Shown: positions 28,501 through 36,448 of the stretch, in pieces
Layout: each line of letters opens with the position of its first letter
Position numbering within the stretch: the stretch's first letter is position 1
Origin: Ctenosaura bakeri
Taxonomy: Eukaryota; Chordata; Lepidosauria; Squamata; Iguanidae
Direction: 5' to 3'
NCBI GenBank assembly: GCA_948474755.1
Contig: CAOLHI010000621.1
Location: 62,001-126,000, forward strand
Length of the DNA stretch: 64,000 nucleotides
Made by a program: the position numbers and the translations under genes
Notes under the pieces: generated by a model
The model's input: the letters and a program-made list of their open reading frames with translations, nothing else
Databases searched by the model: none
What the model was told of the DNA's origin: nothing

Positions 28501-31500
28501 AATAGAAGTCTGTTGTGTGAGCCTTCCTCTCTGCCCCACCAGTGGGGGAAATACCTTGTGGGAGGACATGGAAGAGGGACTTCTCTGCTGCAGCACCCCA
28601 CTTGTGGAATGTCCTGCCCTCAGAGGTCTGATTGATGCCAGCACTGGTGTCATTCCAGCACCAAGTCTAAACACAGCTTTTTATTAAAGCCTTTGAAACA
28701 TAGTTGATTTCACACAATTTGTACATTTGGTATGGTCAGCATTATTTTGGGGTTTTTTTTAACTGGTTTCAGATCATCTGGTTTTAAGTAATAATGATTT
28801 AATATATTTGTAGTCTTTAAAAAAAGTATTTTTATTGCTATTTTTTGTTTTAAATTGGTTTGATTATATGGTGCTCTGAGATCTTCAGATGTAGGGCAAG
28901 GTATAAATATTTTAATTAATAAATAACTAAAAATATTCCATACTATTGAAATACCCAGAGCCAGAAAACAGGTTCACATGAGGTGGAATGTTTTTGTTTT
29001 GTTTTGGTTTGGTTTGGTTTTTTTGGGTTGCAGTGAGCTCTCTTTTTTGCAAAAACATTAAAAAATAAAAAGTAACCAGCATAATATTTGTGTCTTAAAA
29101 GCATTACTATTTTTATCTGTTTTAAAGAAAAGTGTGGCGTGTGGCAGACACTTGAGGACTTTTGTTTTTTTAATTCTTCAGGTGACAATGTCGTAAGATG
29201 TCTGCCTTTAACTCTAGTGCAGTGAATTTTGTGACTTAGGGGAAGTGAAATGTCCTGTCTGCTTGGATGAGTGTTAGCCTCTTGCTATGGCAGAACCTGT
29301 GAAAGAGTGTTAACTTTCCTTGTGAATAAAGAGATAGGTTGTATGGTATCTTTGACAATGGAAATCAAGATTTATTTATTTTTTTATAGAGAGGAAGGAA
29401 GGGCATGCTGTCATAAAAAAGAGTAACTCTTCCAAGCTTTTTTGGGGCAGGGAGTGAAGGCCGTAGATCCAGAACCAATGATAGTAGTGCAAGGGTAGGG
29501 ATCAACTTCAGGGGCAATCTGTCTAGGGCCTCTCACATGGTGTTGACAGGAAAGACCCAAAATCACTAGTGGGGCAGAACTTCCCTCCCTTTCTCCCTCT
29601 GTCGTATTTTCTTTCCCAGCAGGCTGACAGGGGAGGGACTAATCATTATTGCCAGAGATCTGAACTGGTTGCTTATAGAGGACTTTTGTAGCTAGCCGTA
29701 GGCCCACAGGAAAATGTCTGCACTCAGATCCCTGTATGCACGTGTAATGATACCTTGACTTTTTTGTGTCTGTCTGTCTCGCAGGCAGAAAAGGAGAGTC
29801 TTAGTTCAGAGGTGAAGGACCTAAAACAGAGAGTGAAGTCGCTTCAGGATCAGTTGACTCCACTCATCAGACAAAGAGACTACTTGGAGAAGGAGATTCT
29901 CCGGTTAAATAAGGTGAGTAGTCTTTGGGAAATGTGTACCTTCCAGACTCAGTTTCTCTGTAGTGATGTCATATTACGTCCCCATGGATTATGGGCTTCC
30001 GTGGACAATAGAATGGCCAGTGCTATGAATTTGTGTATATGTGTATCATTTTGTTATTATTGCTATTTATCTGACACAAGGCTGCTTTGACTCTTCTATC
30101 TGCCCCTATCTCCAGGCTTTAGAAGAAGCCCTGAACATCCAGGCCTCTGCCCCTTCCTCTCCTGCCTTCAACAGCCCTGCTGACCCAGCTATAAGCATCC
30201 GACAGCAGGAGATGATGACCCAAAATGAACTCCTGAAGCAACAGGTATGGGATTTTTCCATAAAACCAGGACCACCCTCAGTTTGGGCCCACTTGTAAGC
30301 CAGAATTATTTACATAGGCAAAAATGACAGTACTCAACCTTTATTTTGCTATTCCTTTTGGTTTTGCTCATTCTCAGTGGTGTACTGTGCTCCCTCTTGA
30401 TTTTGACTCCATGGGCATTAATGGCCAAATACTGGACTCCGCTTTTCTCCTATCCATCAGACTTAAGGAATGATCTTTTCTCCCTGGGTCCTCATTGTCT
30501 TTCCTTATTAATGACAATTTTATTATGTTAATGATTGTATGAAAGGTTTCAGCAGTGATTATTTCTTGGTTTTTTTTACTGGTCTTGAGACATTTTGATT
30601 GGGTTTATTGCTTGATTTCAGGTAAAAATTTAATATTAGAAGATTAGTGCAGACTTAGTCATATGTGGAGTAGACCTATTGAAATCAGTTTTGCTGTTGT
30701 CATTGCCATTGGAGGTATTGTACTCTGGAGATGTGATCAGATGATATGACTCATTAAAAAGATGATAATGCTTAGTTAAATGAAAGATAGGACTGACTCA
30801 GTCAGGGAAGCTGCAGCCCCTTGCAAGACCTGAGCAAGGCTCTTGGAAGTATAGGATTGCTGCAGGTTGAAGCTGACTTGATGGTAAATACAACTGCATT
30901 GGCTCTGAGTGGAAAAAAAGTTTCTCTGTAGCTTAGTTTTGTTTGCCACTGGAGGAGGGGAAAAGAAAATGGAAAGGCAGCTGTGACTCCTCCTCCTCCT
31001 TCTGACACTTGCTCTGGTCATGACAACAGCAGATGCCTCTGAGCTTTTCTTCCATTGGTGGGCCACTGTTGTTGCCCCTCTGAGCCATTTCCAATGCAAG
31101 TCCTGTAAGAGATCCCTTCTCACCCATTCTCCCCAAGAATCTTATCCCAGATTGAAAAACTGTCCTGGGGAAAGCAGTGTCAAAACTTTGGCATTTTCAA
31201 TGGTATCATTTCCAACTGAGGAACCTGGAGAAGCACAGTGCATTTGTGTGTGTGTGTGCGCATGCACGCGTGTGTGTCTGTGTGTGTGTTGTCTACACTA
31301 CCATGTAATGCCTGATGTACAGAATTTGCAGAGATTTTCCTGATAGGCAAATTCAGATACTTGAGCCTCAGCACTCAGAAGAGACAAAGATGCATGTATC
31401 TGACACTTTTACTCATGTATCTGACTAAGAATGTTTTACTTTATGTAGGTTTTATGAGCATTCCCTCCAGCATCCTCCACTTGTGCTTTTTGCATTCCCA

Positions 31501-31657
31501 TCATTTGGATCCAGAAATATACACCTGCAGAAAGAAAATTTCCATCCCTAGTCTTCCCATTGTCACTCCACAGTCCCCCTCAATGCTGAACAAAGAGCAG
31601 TGGGAGGAGTATCTCCCAATTAGGCACAGACATGTCTGAACACTGTCTTTAAGGAAG

Positions 31658-31692
<35 letters not shown>

Positions 31693-34600
31693 ATAGAGCC
31701 AGCATAACATGTGACCTTTGGGCCAGAAAGGTTGTACACCCTTGGCCTATTCCAAGTATGGCTAGGTCAACCTAGCAGGTTATTTTGAAGGTTTTTGTGT
31801 TGTATATTCTATTTTGATCTGTTGGAAGTCACTCTAAGAGGACTTGGATTGATAGAGAAATTCACGCTTATCTATAAATATTTTAAATCAATAAATTTAA
31901 TTGCAGGCTTTTATTCATGTCAGAATTTTTTTACCCTGGGGAACTAGCTCTGAGAAGAGCCTTGCCCGCTATGACTGGACTAATTTTTGAGGAGACCCAG
32001 ATGACCATTGTAAGTTCAGAATAATTGGAGAATGTGGGGACAGCTGTAATCTTATGAAGAGAATGGCTTAGTTAGAGAGTCTCCTGCCTCTCAGAAGAGT
32101 GGTGTGGGTTGTGATGTTCAGCTTACACAAACATATAGCATATGGTGCTTTTCCCTCATATACCAGCATTAAAACCCAGCATACTTCAAGGATTTTTGGT
32201 GTGATTCTAAGACTTCAGAGTATCTTCTTGTTTTGCCAGGTGAAGATCTTTGAGGAGGACTTCCAGCGAGAGCGGAGTGACAGGGAAAGAATGAATGAGG
32301 AAAAGGAGGAGCTCAAGCAGCAGTTAGAGAAGCTTCAGAAGCAGTTAATGCTTACCAACAACCAGGTAGGAGCCAAAAGGATGTATGCAGATGTCAAAGG
32401 TGGTAGCACATTCTGCTTGGACCATCTTGGAGGAGACCGAAAATTAGGCTGTTTGCCCAAATCCTTCCAGTTAATGGAGCCATGCCCCTCTGAGCCACCA
32501 CTGCTTCTTTCTCTCTTTTGGTCTTTGTCACCCTCCCTTTCTTGCTTCTTTCAAGACACATTGCCTGCTCCTTGTTATTTTCTTTCTTTCCCTATTTAGT
32601 CAGCTTGCTTCTTATTCCTCTCTTCTAGGTCTAACCTAGAGGATGACAATCTGAACCATCATAAACTCTGGGGAATCCCTTGCTGTGTACTTTGATCACG
32701 TACTGCTCTTGCCTCTTAGGGTAGCTCAGGAAAGAAAAAGACAGATCTCCCTGGCAAATCAAAGGGATCTTTCCAGAAGCCTTCTGTAGTTCTTTCTAAG
32801 TTGATTAGAAAGTAGACCCAGCTCACACTTCACAAGTCACTTTGTTCCTTGGTGCCTTTGGCTGTTCTGTTGAAGGGAGTTAAAGTGGGGAGGGCAACAC
32901 CCATAAGAAGAGCAGCATTTTAGGTGATTCTGCCCCAAAGGGATTAATAGAGTAGTGGGTTAATGTAACAGTAGTGGGGAAATCACTGTTCTTTTGCAAG
33001 TGCTATTCACAAGGAACAGACAATGATTTGGTGTCAAAGGGAATGTCTGGCAAGCCACACAAAAAAACTTGCTTGGCCATGTGGATCACAGGTTGTACAC
33101 CTATGTCCTAGACATTACTCATCACTGCCATCAGCTGTATCCATAACACATTTCAGAGCATGCAATACAGTGTTCTTGGGCAGCTTTCTAGAAAAGATAT
33201 TCTAACTAAGTAATTCCTTTTGGGAAGACAAAGAGAAGGTGGAGGAGGCCAGCCAGGAAACTTAAGAGAAAGCTCATTCAAATTCTCATTTGAATTAGAA
33301 AGCTCATTCAAATCCTTAGGTGGTAAAGCTTTGGAAGCCATGAAGATAACTCTCTCAGCCAGAAAGAGTGGCTGCTCAAAATATCCATTGCAACTCTGCA
33401 TGACCTATTAGTTGTCTCTTCCCTTGGTGATCACTGCTTTCCCCTCTGTGAGCATGTGCAGAGGGGCAAAACAAATGTCCTGCTTTTGTTGATCCACAGT
33501 GGCAGGCAGATTCAGTACAGCCAGGTTACTCCAGCATATTTGAGCAAAGCATTTGGAGCTGGGAAGGGGAGGGAAGAAAGGAATGTGAGCATCTCTTTTA
33601 CCTGTTGCATTCCCTCATTCTGTGTCTTCATGGTAGCTGAGGACCTTTAAAGAAGACTACCATAAAGAGAAGGAGGAGAAGGACAAGTACAAGAAACTGC
33701 TGAAGCAGCACAAACAGGTACCGATTTATGGTTCTAGGGTGAAGCACTAGCTATTTCAACAATGCTAAAGAACTAGACCAGTGTCACTTGGTCATGCCAG
33801 CTTGTGCTATGACCTGATGAATTTGACACTGACAGTAATGATGAAAGCATGCAGCTCAGACTTTTGTATTACTTAAAATGGCTTATTTTGGGCCACTGCA
33901 TGCTCAAGATGGCAAATGGTCAATTTTCTGGTCCAAGTCACTTCTGCATGCATTCATCACAACAAACGTTCTTTCTGCATGAATCTGTATGAAAACTTAC
34001 ATTGAGTTGTGTGCTTGTAAATGGACTTTAGAAATGATGAAGACTGCATCATGCCAGTTAGCAGCATCTTAGTATTCCCTTTGTAAAATGTGAGCAGCAC
34101 CTGTGCAGTACAGTACAGAAGTGTACAAAGACATAGCCATGTTAGTCTGGATCAGGTGCATTAGTCTGGGTCAGTATACAAAGGGATCTTACAGCACCTT
34201 TGAGATTAATTGAGAGAAAGAAGTTGGTAGCACAGGCTTTTTTAAACTAGGTCAACTTCATCAGATATAAGATCAGATGCAACTGTAGTCACAAAAAACT
34301 GGAGCAACCCAGGAAGAGTAAGGCTGCTCTGTAGCTTCAGGTTTGATGTTAATTTGCCTATTTGGTGTGACTGAAACTAGAGCTGCTTTTATGCCAGAGC
34401 AGGTCTGATACCTTTTTGATAAGGTGGTAGAGCAGAACTCCTTTGTTTCCTATTTTTCCTCTTCCTCTTGGCAACTATGAGATTGAAATGCTATGAAAGG
34501 TAGGATAGCATTCCTTCCCTCAGTTTTAAAAGTGGATGAAGAGTGCAAGTTGTCAAAACCATAATTTCCTTCCTGTGCCATGATACTCTGCAGGGGTTAA

Positions 34601-36448
34601 ATTTTTGCTTTTTCAATGCTGGGGTGTCTGTGTGCTTGCATCTGTTTCAGCTTCCTGCTTTCTCACTTACAGCATTCTGGTGACAGACTTCACCCAGAGC
34701 CACTGCAGCCAGCACCAATTGCCCCAGTTCCCATGTTCCAGTTCCAGTGCAGCCCTCCAGCCCAAGCACACCGGTATCGTGGTTATGAGGATTGGCAACA
34801 GATCAGATACCCACCCCCAGCCCTGGCAAATGAACAGCCTCCAGTTCAGAATTACCACCGTTTCCCTCCGGTGAGTTAACTCAATGCAAAAGCAGTGGGG
34901 CTGAGAGAAGCCTTCTGCAAACTAGGAGCACTTACTGGAGAGCCCTCCCTTGAACTGTTCTCCCCACATCAGAGATTTTAGGATTGGACCAGGCACTCTA
35001 CACAAGTCTTCAGGGAATGAGATCCTCGAAACAACAAGATCCAGTTATACCATTCACAGTGCTTTGTCTCGTTTGTTCACCACTGCCATTTTAACCCACA
35101 TGGGATTTCTTCATTTTTATGTTTAACTGTCTTTTTTCCCTCCTCCTTGTAGCCAGAATATGCTTGGTACTCACCACCATGTGTTCTGTCGCAAAATCAG
35201 AACTCACAAGCAGCAGATGGTGTGAAACAGCTCCCCAAGGAATCAGGTAAAGAAAGAGTTCCAGCTCTTTTGAAAACAATTAAATGTTATTTCTTCCCTT
35301 GCTGTCCTTTAAGGGTCCATTTGTATGCTGTAATATTCACATGGCATCATTGATTACCCCATGGGGATATCTGTATCATCTGTACGTGCTCACCAGGAGG
35401 ATCCTTTCCATTGCATGAAAGAACATGCAATGCCACCACAGCCACCTATTAATGTCCATTTCCCATACAACTGGGAAGATGTATTACAACTACCATGTGG
35501 CAAAAGCAACATGCAGAAGTTATTTCAAAAAGCCTTCTCATACTTTCAGAAAGCTTGCAGGAACAAACAAGGAAGATGCCTGTCTTCCTTATGTCTACAC
35601 TGCCATATAATGCCTGCCGTACAGAATTTGCAGATTCAGACAATAGGCAAATTCAGACACCTGAGCCTCAACATTCAAAAGAGACAAAGATGCATGTTTT
35701 ATGAGCATTCCTTCCAGCATCCTCCACTTGTGCTTTTTGCTTTTCCATCATTTGGATCCAGAATTACACACCTGCAAAAAGAAAATTTCCATCTCCAGTC
35801 TTCCCATTGTCACTCCACAATCCCCCTCAATGCTGCACAAAGAGCAGTGGGAGGGGTATCCCCCAATTAGGCAGACTCACGTTAAGTGAATGGAGCCCTT
35901 TTACTCATGAAAGACAAATCCTTGATTCAATCCCACAATGGTCCGATACAAGCACTTCTTGTGAGAAATAAAAATGGCATCATTTCTCCATCTTGCAGGA
36001 TAGGAATTGGTCAAGCTAAGATTTGCTCTGTGCAGGACTTCTTGGAATGTCTTTCCACTTGGATTGTCTTTTCCTTTCCGTTTGAATTCACAAGACTCCT
36101 GGCTTGTATCTCTATTAAAATGTTAAATTTGCATGATTTTCTACTATTTTGCACCTATAATGGGAATTTGAAAACCTATTTTTGAGTGCCAGGCATAAAT
36201 TGGATAATATTTGAGTGTCAAAGAGATATCTGGTAGTAGAACCTGTTAGTACTTGATCCTTGAGGATTAGAAGAAGTGGTTCATGGCATGTCAATTAATT
36301 TCATTAGAGCTGAAATTATGTGGTGCTTGTTTGGGGATATTAGGACCACAGTAAAGTAAGGTTTTAAGTGCAATTTTTGTAATGTGTGTTTTCTTGCCTT
36401 TCAGACCCTACAGGTCTTGGATTACCTAATAACCAGCGACCTGCTTAG
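1455..36448 (+). CDS. TNIP1: TNIP1 (ABIN1), 16 coding exons, 5' end outside window
   Basis: TNFAIP3-interacting protein 1 is a cytosolic and nuclear coiled-coil adaptor. It binds A20, NEMO and Met1/Lys63-linked ubiquitin, and damps NF-kB, TLR and TNF death signalling (known for the family). I joined 1455-1577, 7290-7378, 9034-9105, 18020-18211, 20144-20238, 23767-23857, 24353-24442, 25113-25178, 26258-26389, 29785-29913, 30116-30244, 32240-32365, 33637-33717, 34673-34870, 35153-35246 and 36405-36448. All introns are GT-AG, phases agree, and the 1,751 nt stay open to TAG. Order of blocks: N-terminal coiled coil, LIR-like FEIV, conserved HLQRLE block, long coiled coils, UBAN (DFQRERSDRE), proline-rich C-terminus with DWQQIRYPPP. 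Mammalian TNIP1 is about 636 aa; the missing N-terminus (about 45 aa) must lie upstream. Convergent with GPX3. Confidence 0.96.
4606..4725. repeat. (TTTTA)n simple repeat
   Basis: About 120 bp of imperfect TTTTA units mixed with longer T runs, lacking C and G after the first bases. A likely length-polymorphic microsatellite inside a TNIP1 intron. The low-complexity Phe/Tyr-rich reading frame over it is not a gene. Confidence 0.95.
6326..6556 (-). mobile_element. tRNA-derived SINE (squamate type)
   Basis: Read on the minus strand, it runs from a tRNA-like head (5' end near 6556) through the body (CACTGGGTGACCTTAGGCAA, CTCAGCCTCAGAGGAAGAG, AACCCCATGACAGGTTTGCC) to a tail ATAAGTCAGAAATATCTTGA. 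Other copies here (37495-37708, 54031-54208) share head and tail. The family name is not asserted. Confidence 0.8.
6571..6785 (-). mobile_element. 5S-rRNA-derived SINE with the same tail as its neighbour
   Basis: Minus-strand bases 6684-6780 resemble 5S rRNA: GGAAGCTAAGCAGAGTC, GGTTAGTACTTGAATGGGAG, ACTGCC and terminal GGTGCTGTAGGC are all recognisable. The 3' part reads GGGGTTGCCATAAGTCA ... TGACTTGAAGGCAC, the same tail as the adjacent tRNA-derived SINE. It was therefore probably mobilised by the same LINE machinery (inference). Confidence 0.8.
7290..7378 (+). CDS. TNIP1: TNIP1 window exon 2
   Basis: Encodes EVPDICSSSDIPGEDQKEME then KATQKPPSS, after two bases completing a split Gly codon. 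The closing QKPPSS equals the mammalian VQKPPSS segment just before the LIR region; the rest is poorly conserved linker. Acceptor cttttccag, donor GTAAGG, 89 nt, ending in phase 0. Confidence 0.9.
7379..9033 (+). other. TNIP1: TNIP1 intron, 1.7 kb
   Basis: I see no exon and no repeat that I can name. It ends in a pyrimidine-rich stretch and an acatag acceptor. Confidence 0.7.
9034..9105 (+). CDS. TNIP1: TNIP1 window exon 3 (LIR-like motif)
   Basis: Encodes GSSSEFEIVGGEDKRSFQDS then SRKS. It aligns with mammalian GTSSEFEVVTPEE. In human TNIP1 this FEVV, preceded by serines, is an LC3/GABARAP-interacting motif. Here FEIV is kept, with Ser-Ser-Ser-Glu before it. Donor GTAAGT, 72 nt, phase 0 at both ends. 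Confidence 0.93.
10950..12330 (+). mobile_element. 5'-truncated L2-like LINE
   Basis: Near 11080-11180 a reverse-transcriptase block is readable (LVLLDFSAAFDTISDDMLLE, followed by LGIGGTLLQWL). Further on come a degraded thumb region and the C-terminal ALHGLNPSYLQNHFLPYN. Stops and frameshifts break it into pieces, so it is inactive. It ends in a TGATGATGATAA-type tandem tail (about 12300-12325), as is usual for L2-clade elements. Sense orientation relative to TNIP1. Confidence 0.85.
13083..13122. repeat. 2 x 20-bp tandem duplication
   Basis: The unit GTCAGAGGCCTCAAATATG occurs twice directly in a row with a one-base linker difference (gagtcag... then gggtcag...). Looks like a recent local slippage or duplication. 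Confidence 0.8.
14431..14588 (-). mobile_element. 5S-derived SINE, truncated
   Basis: Same element as 6571-6785, minus strand. It shares the cttcaag ... gacttatggcaaccc tail, the aatactcagaggt body and aaaatatagtctaca, then the 5S-like stretch ggcggtctcccatcaaagta. It breaks off there, so only the 3' third of the 5S-like head remains. Confidence 0.75.
15019..15041. repeat. (CAA)n simple repeat
   Basis: Seven near-perfect CAA units inside a TNIP1 intron. Confidence 0.9.
17431..17640 (+). mobile_element. CR1 LINE fragment
   Basis: The run tatagttctggtcacccc, then ctcaaaaataagacacc, then gagggaaggccaacgtgttt and gaggctttgtatttcagag, follows the familiar CR1 3' coding end. It is old and heavily diverged. 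Confidence 0.65.
18020..18211 (+). CDS. TNIP1: TNIP1 window exon 4 (conserved HLQRLE block)
   Basis: This is the best conserved exon. It encodes LPNEDTNLMLHLQRLESTLS followed by LGRMALEFNRLASKVHKNEQ and RTSILQ, nearly identical to human TNIP1. It corresponds to the conserved N-terminal ABIN homology block (often called AHD4; that name is from memory). Acceptor ttggcag, donor GTTCGA, a weaker +3/+4 match. 192 nt, phase 0 at both ends. Confidence 0.97.
18405..18595 (+). mobile_element. 5S-derived SINE with a different tail
   Basis: Head: ctcatctgatttggaagctg, aacaagtactggttaataac and tgaatgggaaaccactagga align with 5S rRNA (CTGATCTCGGAAGCTAAGCA ... GGTTAGTACTTGGATGGGAG). The tail reads ctgagctagatgtacc ... 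gactcactatcaggcagctt cctgtgttcc. This is unlike the tail of the 6571-6785 element. Confidence 0.65.
19751..19915 (+). mobile_element. MIR-like tRNA-derived SINE
   Basis: Starts aaagccagtgtggcataaat. The body has gcttgagcaagtcagtatgt, cagcctaaccttcctgacag and gattgttgtgagga. It ends gagctcactagaggaaatgt gggacataa, a typical end of this SINE type (lysine-to-tail boundary not resolved). Degraded. Confidence 0.6.
20144..20238 (+). CDS. TNIP1: TNIP1 window exon 5 (coiled coil)
   Basis: Encodes ALCEQLRNENEELRTKLEKE then LEQRNQISEKL, matching human TLCEQLRKENEALKAKLDKG. Heptad-like coiled coil. Ends with two bases (AG) that join G of the next exon to make Arg. Acceptor ttaacag, donor GTGAGT, 95 nt. 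Confidence 0.96.
22499..22575 (-). repeat. Repeat with hammerhead-like core, decayed
   Basis: On the minus strand: CCTTGAAGAAGGCTG, an AT loop, then CAGGCCGAAATGCGCTG, followed about 15 nt later by AATAAA. The order GAnGA - GGC stem - GCC - GAAA resembles type-I hammerhead cores carried by Penelope-like and related elements. The usual CTGA reads TTGA here, so it would be inactive. A similar plus-strand copy is at 50205-50275. Confidence 0.4.
23178..23325 (+). mobile_element. CR1 LINE 3' end fragment
   Basis: Contains gaggtttttaagcagaggtt, ggcagggagttggactggat and ggaatcccttgaaactctga, the standard CR1 3' terminus. Old, 5'-truncated copy. Confidence 0.8.
23767..23857 (+). CDS. TNIP1: TNIP1 window exon 6
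   Basis: Encodes CENLELRKMVTMSSKEGMKT then ESTEYAGQQQ, after one base that completes Arg. Human equivalent is EENLELKKLLMSNGNKEG ... AGQQQ. The coiled coil ends here and linker follows. Acceptor atatag, donor GTAGGA, 91 nt. Confidence 0.93.
23858..24352 (+). other. TNIP1: TNIP1 intron, 0.5 kb
   Basis: Short intron. Positions 24180-24240 are a fragment of the common 'gatgggaattgtagacca' repeat; otherwise nothing seen. Confidence 0.7.
24353..24442 (+). CDS. TNIP1: TNIP1 window exon 7
   Basis: Encodes KGAAEEKVMGKGIVGTSEKK then VKILEHQRNE. The SEKKVKILEHQRNE part matches human AEKKVKMLEQQRSE, the start of the next coiled coil. Acceptor cttttcag, donor GTAAGT, 90 nt, phase 0. Confidence 0.95.
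24443..25112 (+). other. TNIP1: TNIP1 intron, 0.7 kb
   Basis: Mostly fragments of the 'tgggagttgtagtccaacat / cagcatggccaatggtgagg' interspersed repeat (about 24520-24610 and 24915-25020). No exon. Confidence 0.6.
25113..25178 (+). CDS. TNIP1: TNIP1 window exon 8
   Basis: Encodes LLEVNKQWDQ-like sequence (LLEVNKQWDHHFRSMKHQYE then QK), near-identical to human LLEVNKQWDQHFRSMKQQYE. A20-binding ABIN homology domain 1 lies in or just after this part of the protein (known for the family; exact edges not judged). Acceptor tttctag, donor GTAATG, 66 nt. Confidence 0.97.
25179..26257 (+). other. TNIP1: TNIP1 intron, 1.1 kb
   Basis: Holds a probable eroded LINE 3' piece at 25553-25812 and nothing else assignable. 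Confidence 0.65.
25553..25812 (+). mobile_element. Probable L2-like LINE fragment
   Basis: Reads gttatctgacggaccacttt, then cacccatacaaccctgccta, aactaagatctggcttgagg and ggtgggaatcctgctgcc. The order resembles the 'Y-L-x-x-Y-P-x-R-x-LRS' end of L2 second ORFs. Heavily diverged, so tentative. Confidence 0.4.
26258..26389 (+). CDS. TNIP1: TNIP1 window exon 9 (coiled coil)
   Basis: Encodes ITDLRQKLADSQKTLSEMEA, EREQKQRDFDRKLILAKSKI and EEEE. Human: ITELRQKLADLQKQV ... EREQKQRDFDRKLLLAKSKI. Long charged coiled coil. Acceptor ctggcag, donor GTGAGT, 132 nt, phase 0. Confidence 0.97.
26390..29784 (+). other. TNIP1: TNIP1 intron, 3.4 kb
   Basis: Dominated by an L2-like LINE (27555-28925). The left part (26390-27550) and the right part (28930-29780) show no exon; a GGTTT/TTTTG tract lies near 28994-29022. 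Confidence 0.75.
27555..28925 (+). mobile_element. 5'-truncated L2-like LINE
   Basis: Starts with the palm region ('aggatccatttcagtctgga ttcaggcc'). It continues with the broken equivalent of LDLSAAFD ('ctgtcagcagctttttattc'), the YADD-box region near 27925 ('gtatgctgatgacactctgc') and 'ctaaatggcttgggatctca'. The 3' tail is gatgtagggcaaggtataaa followed by tattttaattaataaataa. Many stops, so inactive. Sense relative to TNIP1. Confidence 0.85.
29785..29913 (+). CDS. TNIP1: TNIP1 window exon 10 (coiled coil)
   Basis: Encodes AEKESLSSEVKDLKQRVKSL, QDQLTPLIRQRDYLEKEILR and LNK. Human: KELRQKVKYLQDQLSPLTRQ REYQEKEIQRLNK. Acceptor tctcgcag, donor GTGAGT, 129 nt, phase 0. Confidence 0.97.
30116..30244 (+). 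CDS. TNIP1: TNIP1 window exon 11
   Basis: Encodes ALEEALNIQASAPSSPAFNS, PADPAISIRQQEMMTQNELL and KQQ. Human: ALEEALSIQTPPSSPPTAFG ... RKQELVTQNELLKQQ. A Pro/Ser linker is followed by the first turn of the UBAN coiled coil. The preceding intron is only 202 bp. Acceptor ctccag, donor GTATGG. Confidence 0.97.
31237..31290. repeat. (GT)n with interruptions
   Basis: TG dinucleotides broken by gcgcatgcacgcg near its middle. It directly abuts the start of the 31291 repeat copy. Confidence 0.9.
31291..31637 (+). repeat. Intronic repeat, copy A
   Basis: Shares gtctacact, aatgcctg.tgtacagaat, gaagagacaaagatgcatgt, agcatcctccacttgtgctt, cccattgtcactccaca and caaagagcagtgggagg with 35592-35882, same order and strand. 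Copy A carries about 55 extra bases (around 31396-31450) containing a 'catgtatctgac' direct repeat. No coding potential; family unknown. Confidence 0.85.
31660..31691. repeat. (GT)n microsatellite
   Basis: About 15 uninterrupted GT units; likely polymorphic. Confidence 0.95.
32240..32365 (+). CDS. TNIP1: TNIP1 window exon 12 (UBAN ubiquitin-binding core)
   Basis: Encodes VKIFEEDFQRERSDRERMNE, EKEELKQQLEKLQKQLMLTN and NQ. The DFQRERSDRERMNEEKEEL stretch is the UBAN/ABIN homology domain 2 signature shared with NEMO and optineurin. It binds Met1- and Lys63-linked ubiquitin (family knowledge). The Asp-Phe-Gln and Glu-Arg residues needed for ubiquitin contact are present. Acceptor ttgccag, donor GTAGGA, 126 nt. 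Confidence 0.98.
32366..33636 (+). other. TNIP1: TNIP1 intron, 1.3 kb
   Basis: No exon and no recognisable repeat. A local direct repeat (agaaagctcattcaaat, near 33261-33315) occurs twice about 30 bp apart. Confidence 0.7.
33637..33717 (+). CDS. TNIP1: TNIP1 window exon 13
   Basis: Encodes LRTFKEDYHKEKEEKDKYKK then LLKQHKQ, matching the position of human LKAFKDEEKAREALRQQKRK. It closes the UBAN coiled coil. The basic KRKAK run of the human protein is replaced by scattered lysines. Acceptor tggtag, donor GTACCG, 81 nt, phase 0. Confidence 0.93.
33718..34672 (+). other. TNIP1: TNIP1 intron, 1.0 kb
   Basis: Contains an interspersed repeat copy (34128-34270) and nothing else recognised. Confidence 0.7.
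34128..34270 (+). repeat. 'catgttagtctggatca' interspersed repeat
   Basis: Reads acatagccatgttagtctgg, then acaaagggatcttacagcac, ctttgagatt and aggtcaacttcatcagata. The same element is at 48598-48720 (GPX3 intron 1). It belongs to a repeat seen widely in reptile genomes; family not named here. This copy carries a short internal duplication of 'gcattagtctgg'. Confidence 0.75.
34673..34870 (+). CDS. TNIP1: TNIP1 window exon 14 (proline-rich)
   Basis: Encodes HSGDRLHPEPLQPAPIAPVP, MFQFQCSPPAQAHRYRGYED, WQQIRYPPPALANEQPPVQN and YHRFPP. GYEDWQQIRYPPP equals human GFEDWSQIRYPPP. I chose the acceptor at cttacag (34671-34672); the upstream cag at 34648-34650 would add 22 nt and break the frame. Donor GTGAGT, 198 nt, phase 0. 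Confidence 0.95.
35153..35246 (+). CDS. TNIP1: TNIP1 window exon 15
   Basis: Encodes PEYAWYSPPCVLSQNQNSQA then ADGVKQLPKES, plus one base. Aligns with human PEYTWRLPCGGVRNPNQSSQ. Acceptor ccttgtag, donor GTAAAG, 94 nt. Confidence 0.9.
35247..36404 (+). other. TNIP1: TNIP1 last intron, 1.2 kb
   Basis: Holds the second copy of the intronic repeat (35592-35882). The rest shows no exon. Confidence 0.75.
35592..35882 (+). repeat. Intronic repeat, copy B
   Basis: About 290 bp matching copy A (31291-31637) in the same orientation, without copy A's extra 55 bases. Contains gtcttcccattgtcactcca, caatccccctcaatgctgca and gagcagtgggaggggtatc. Confidence 0.85.
36405..36448 (+). CDS. TNIP1: TNIP1 last coding exon
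   Basis: Two bases complete Asp, then PTGLGLPNNQRPA and TAG (36446-36448). This tail is shorter than and unlike the acidic mammalian end. The match rests on splice phase, the tttcag acceptor and position rather than on similarity, so this last junction is the least certain. Confidence 0.8.

Larger units (their letters stand above)
30245..32239 (+). other. TNIP1: TNIP1 intron, 2.0 kb
   Basis: Holds two (GT)n tracts (31237-31290 and 31660-31691) and the first copy of an intronic repeat (31291-31637). No exon or other repeat recognised. Confidence 0.75.

Noticed and set aside
34648..34672. Upstream acceptor (tttcag at 34650) for TNIP1 exon 14
   Set aside because: It would add 22 nt and shift the frame, losing the GYEDWQQIRYPPP match.
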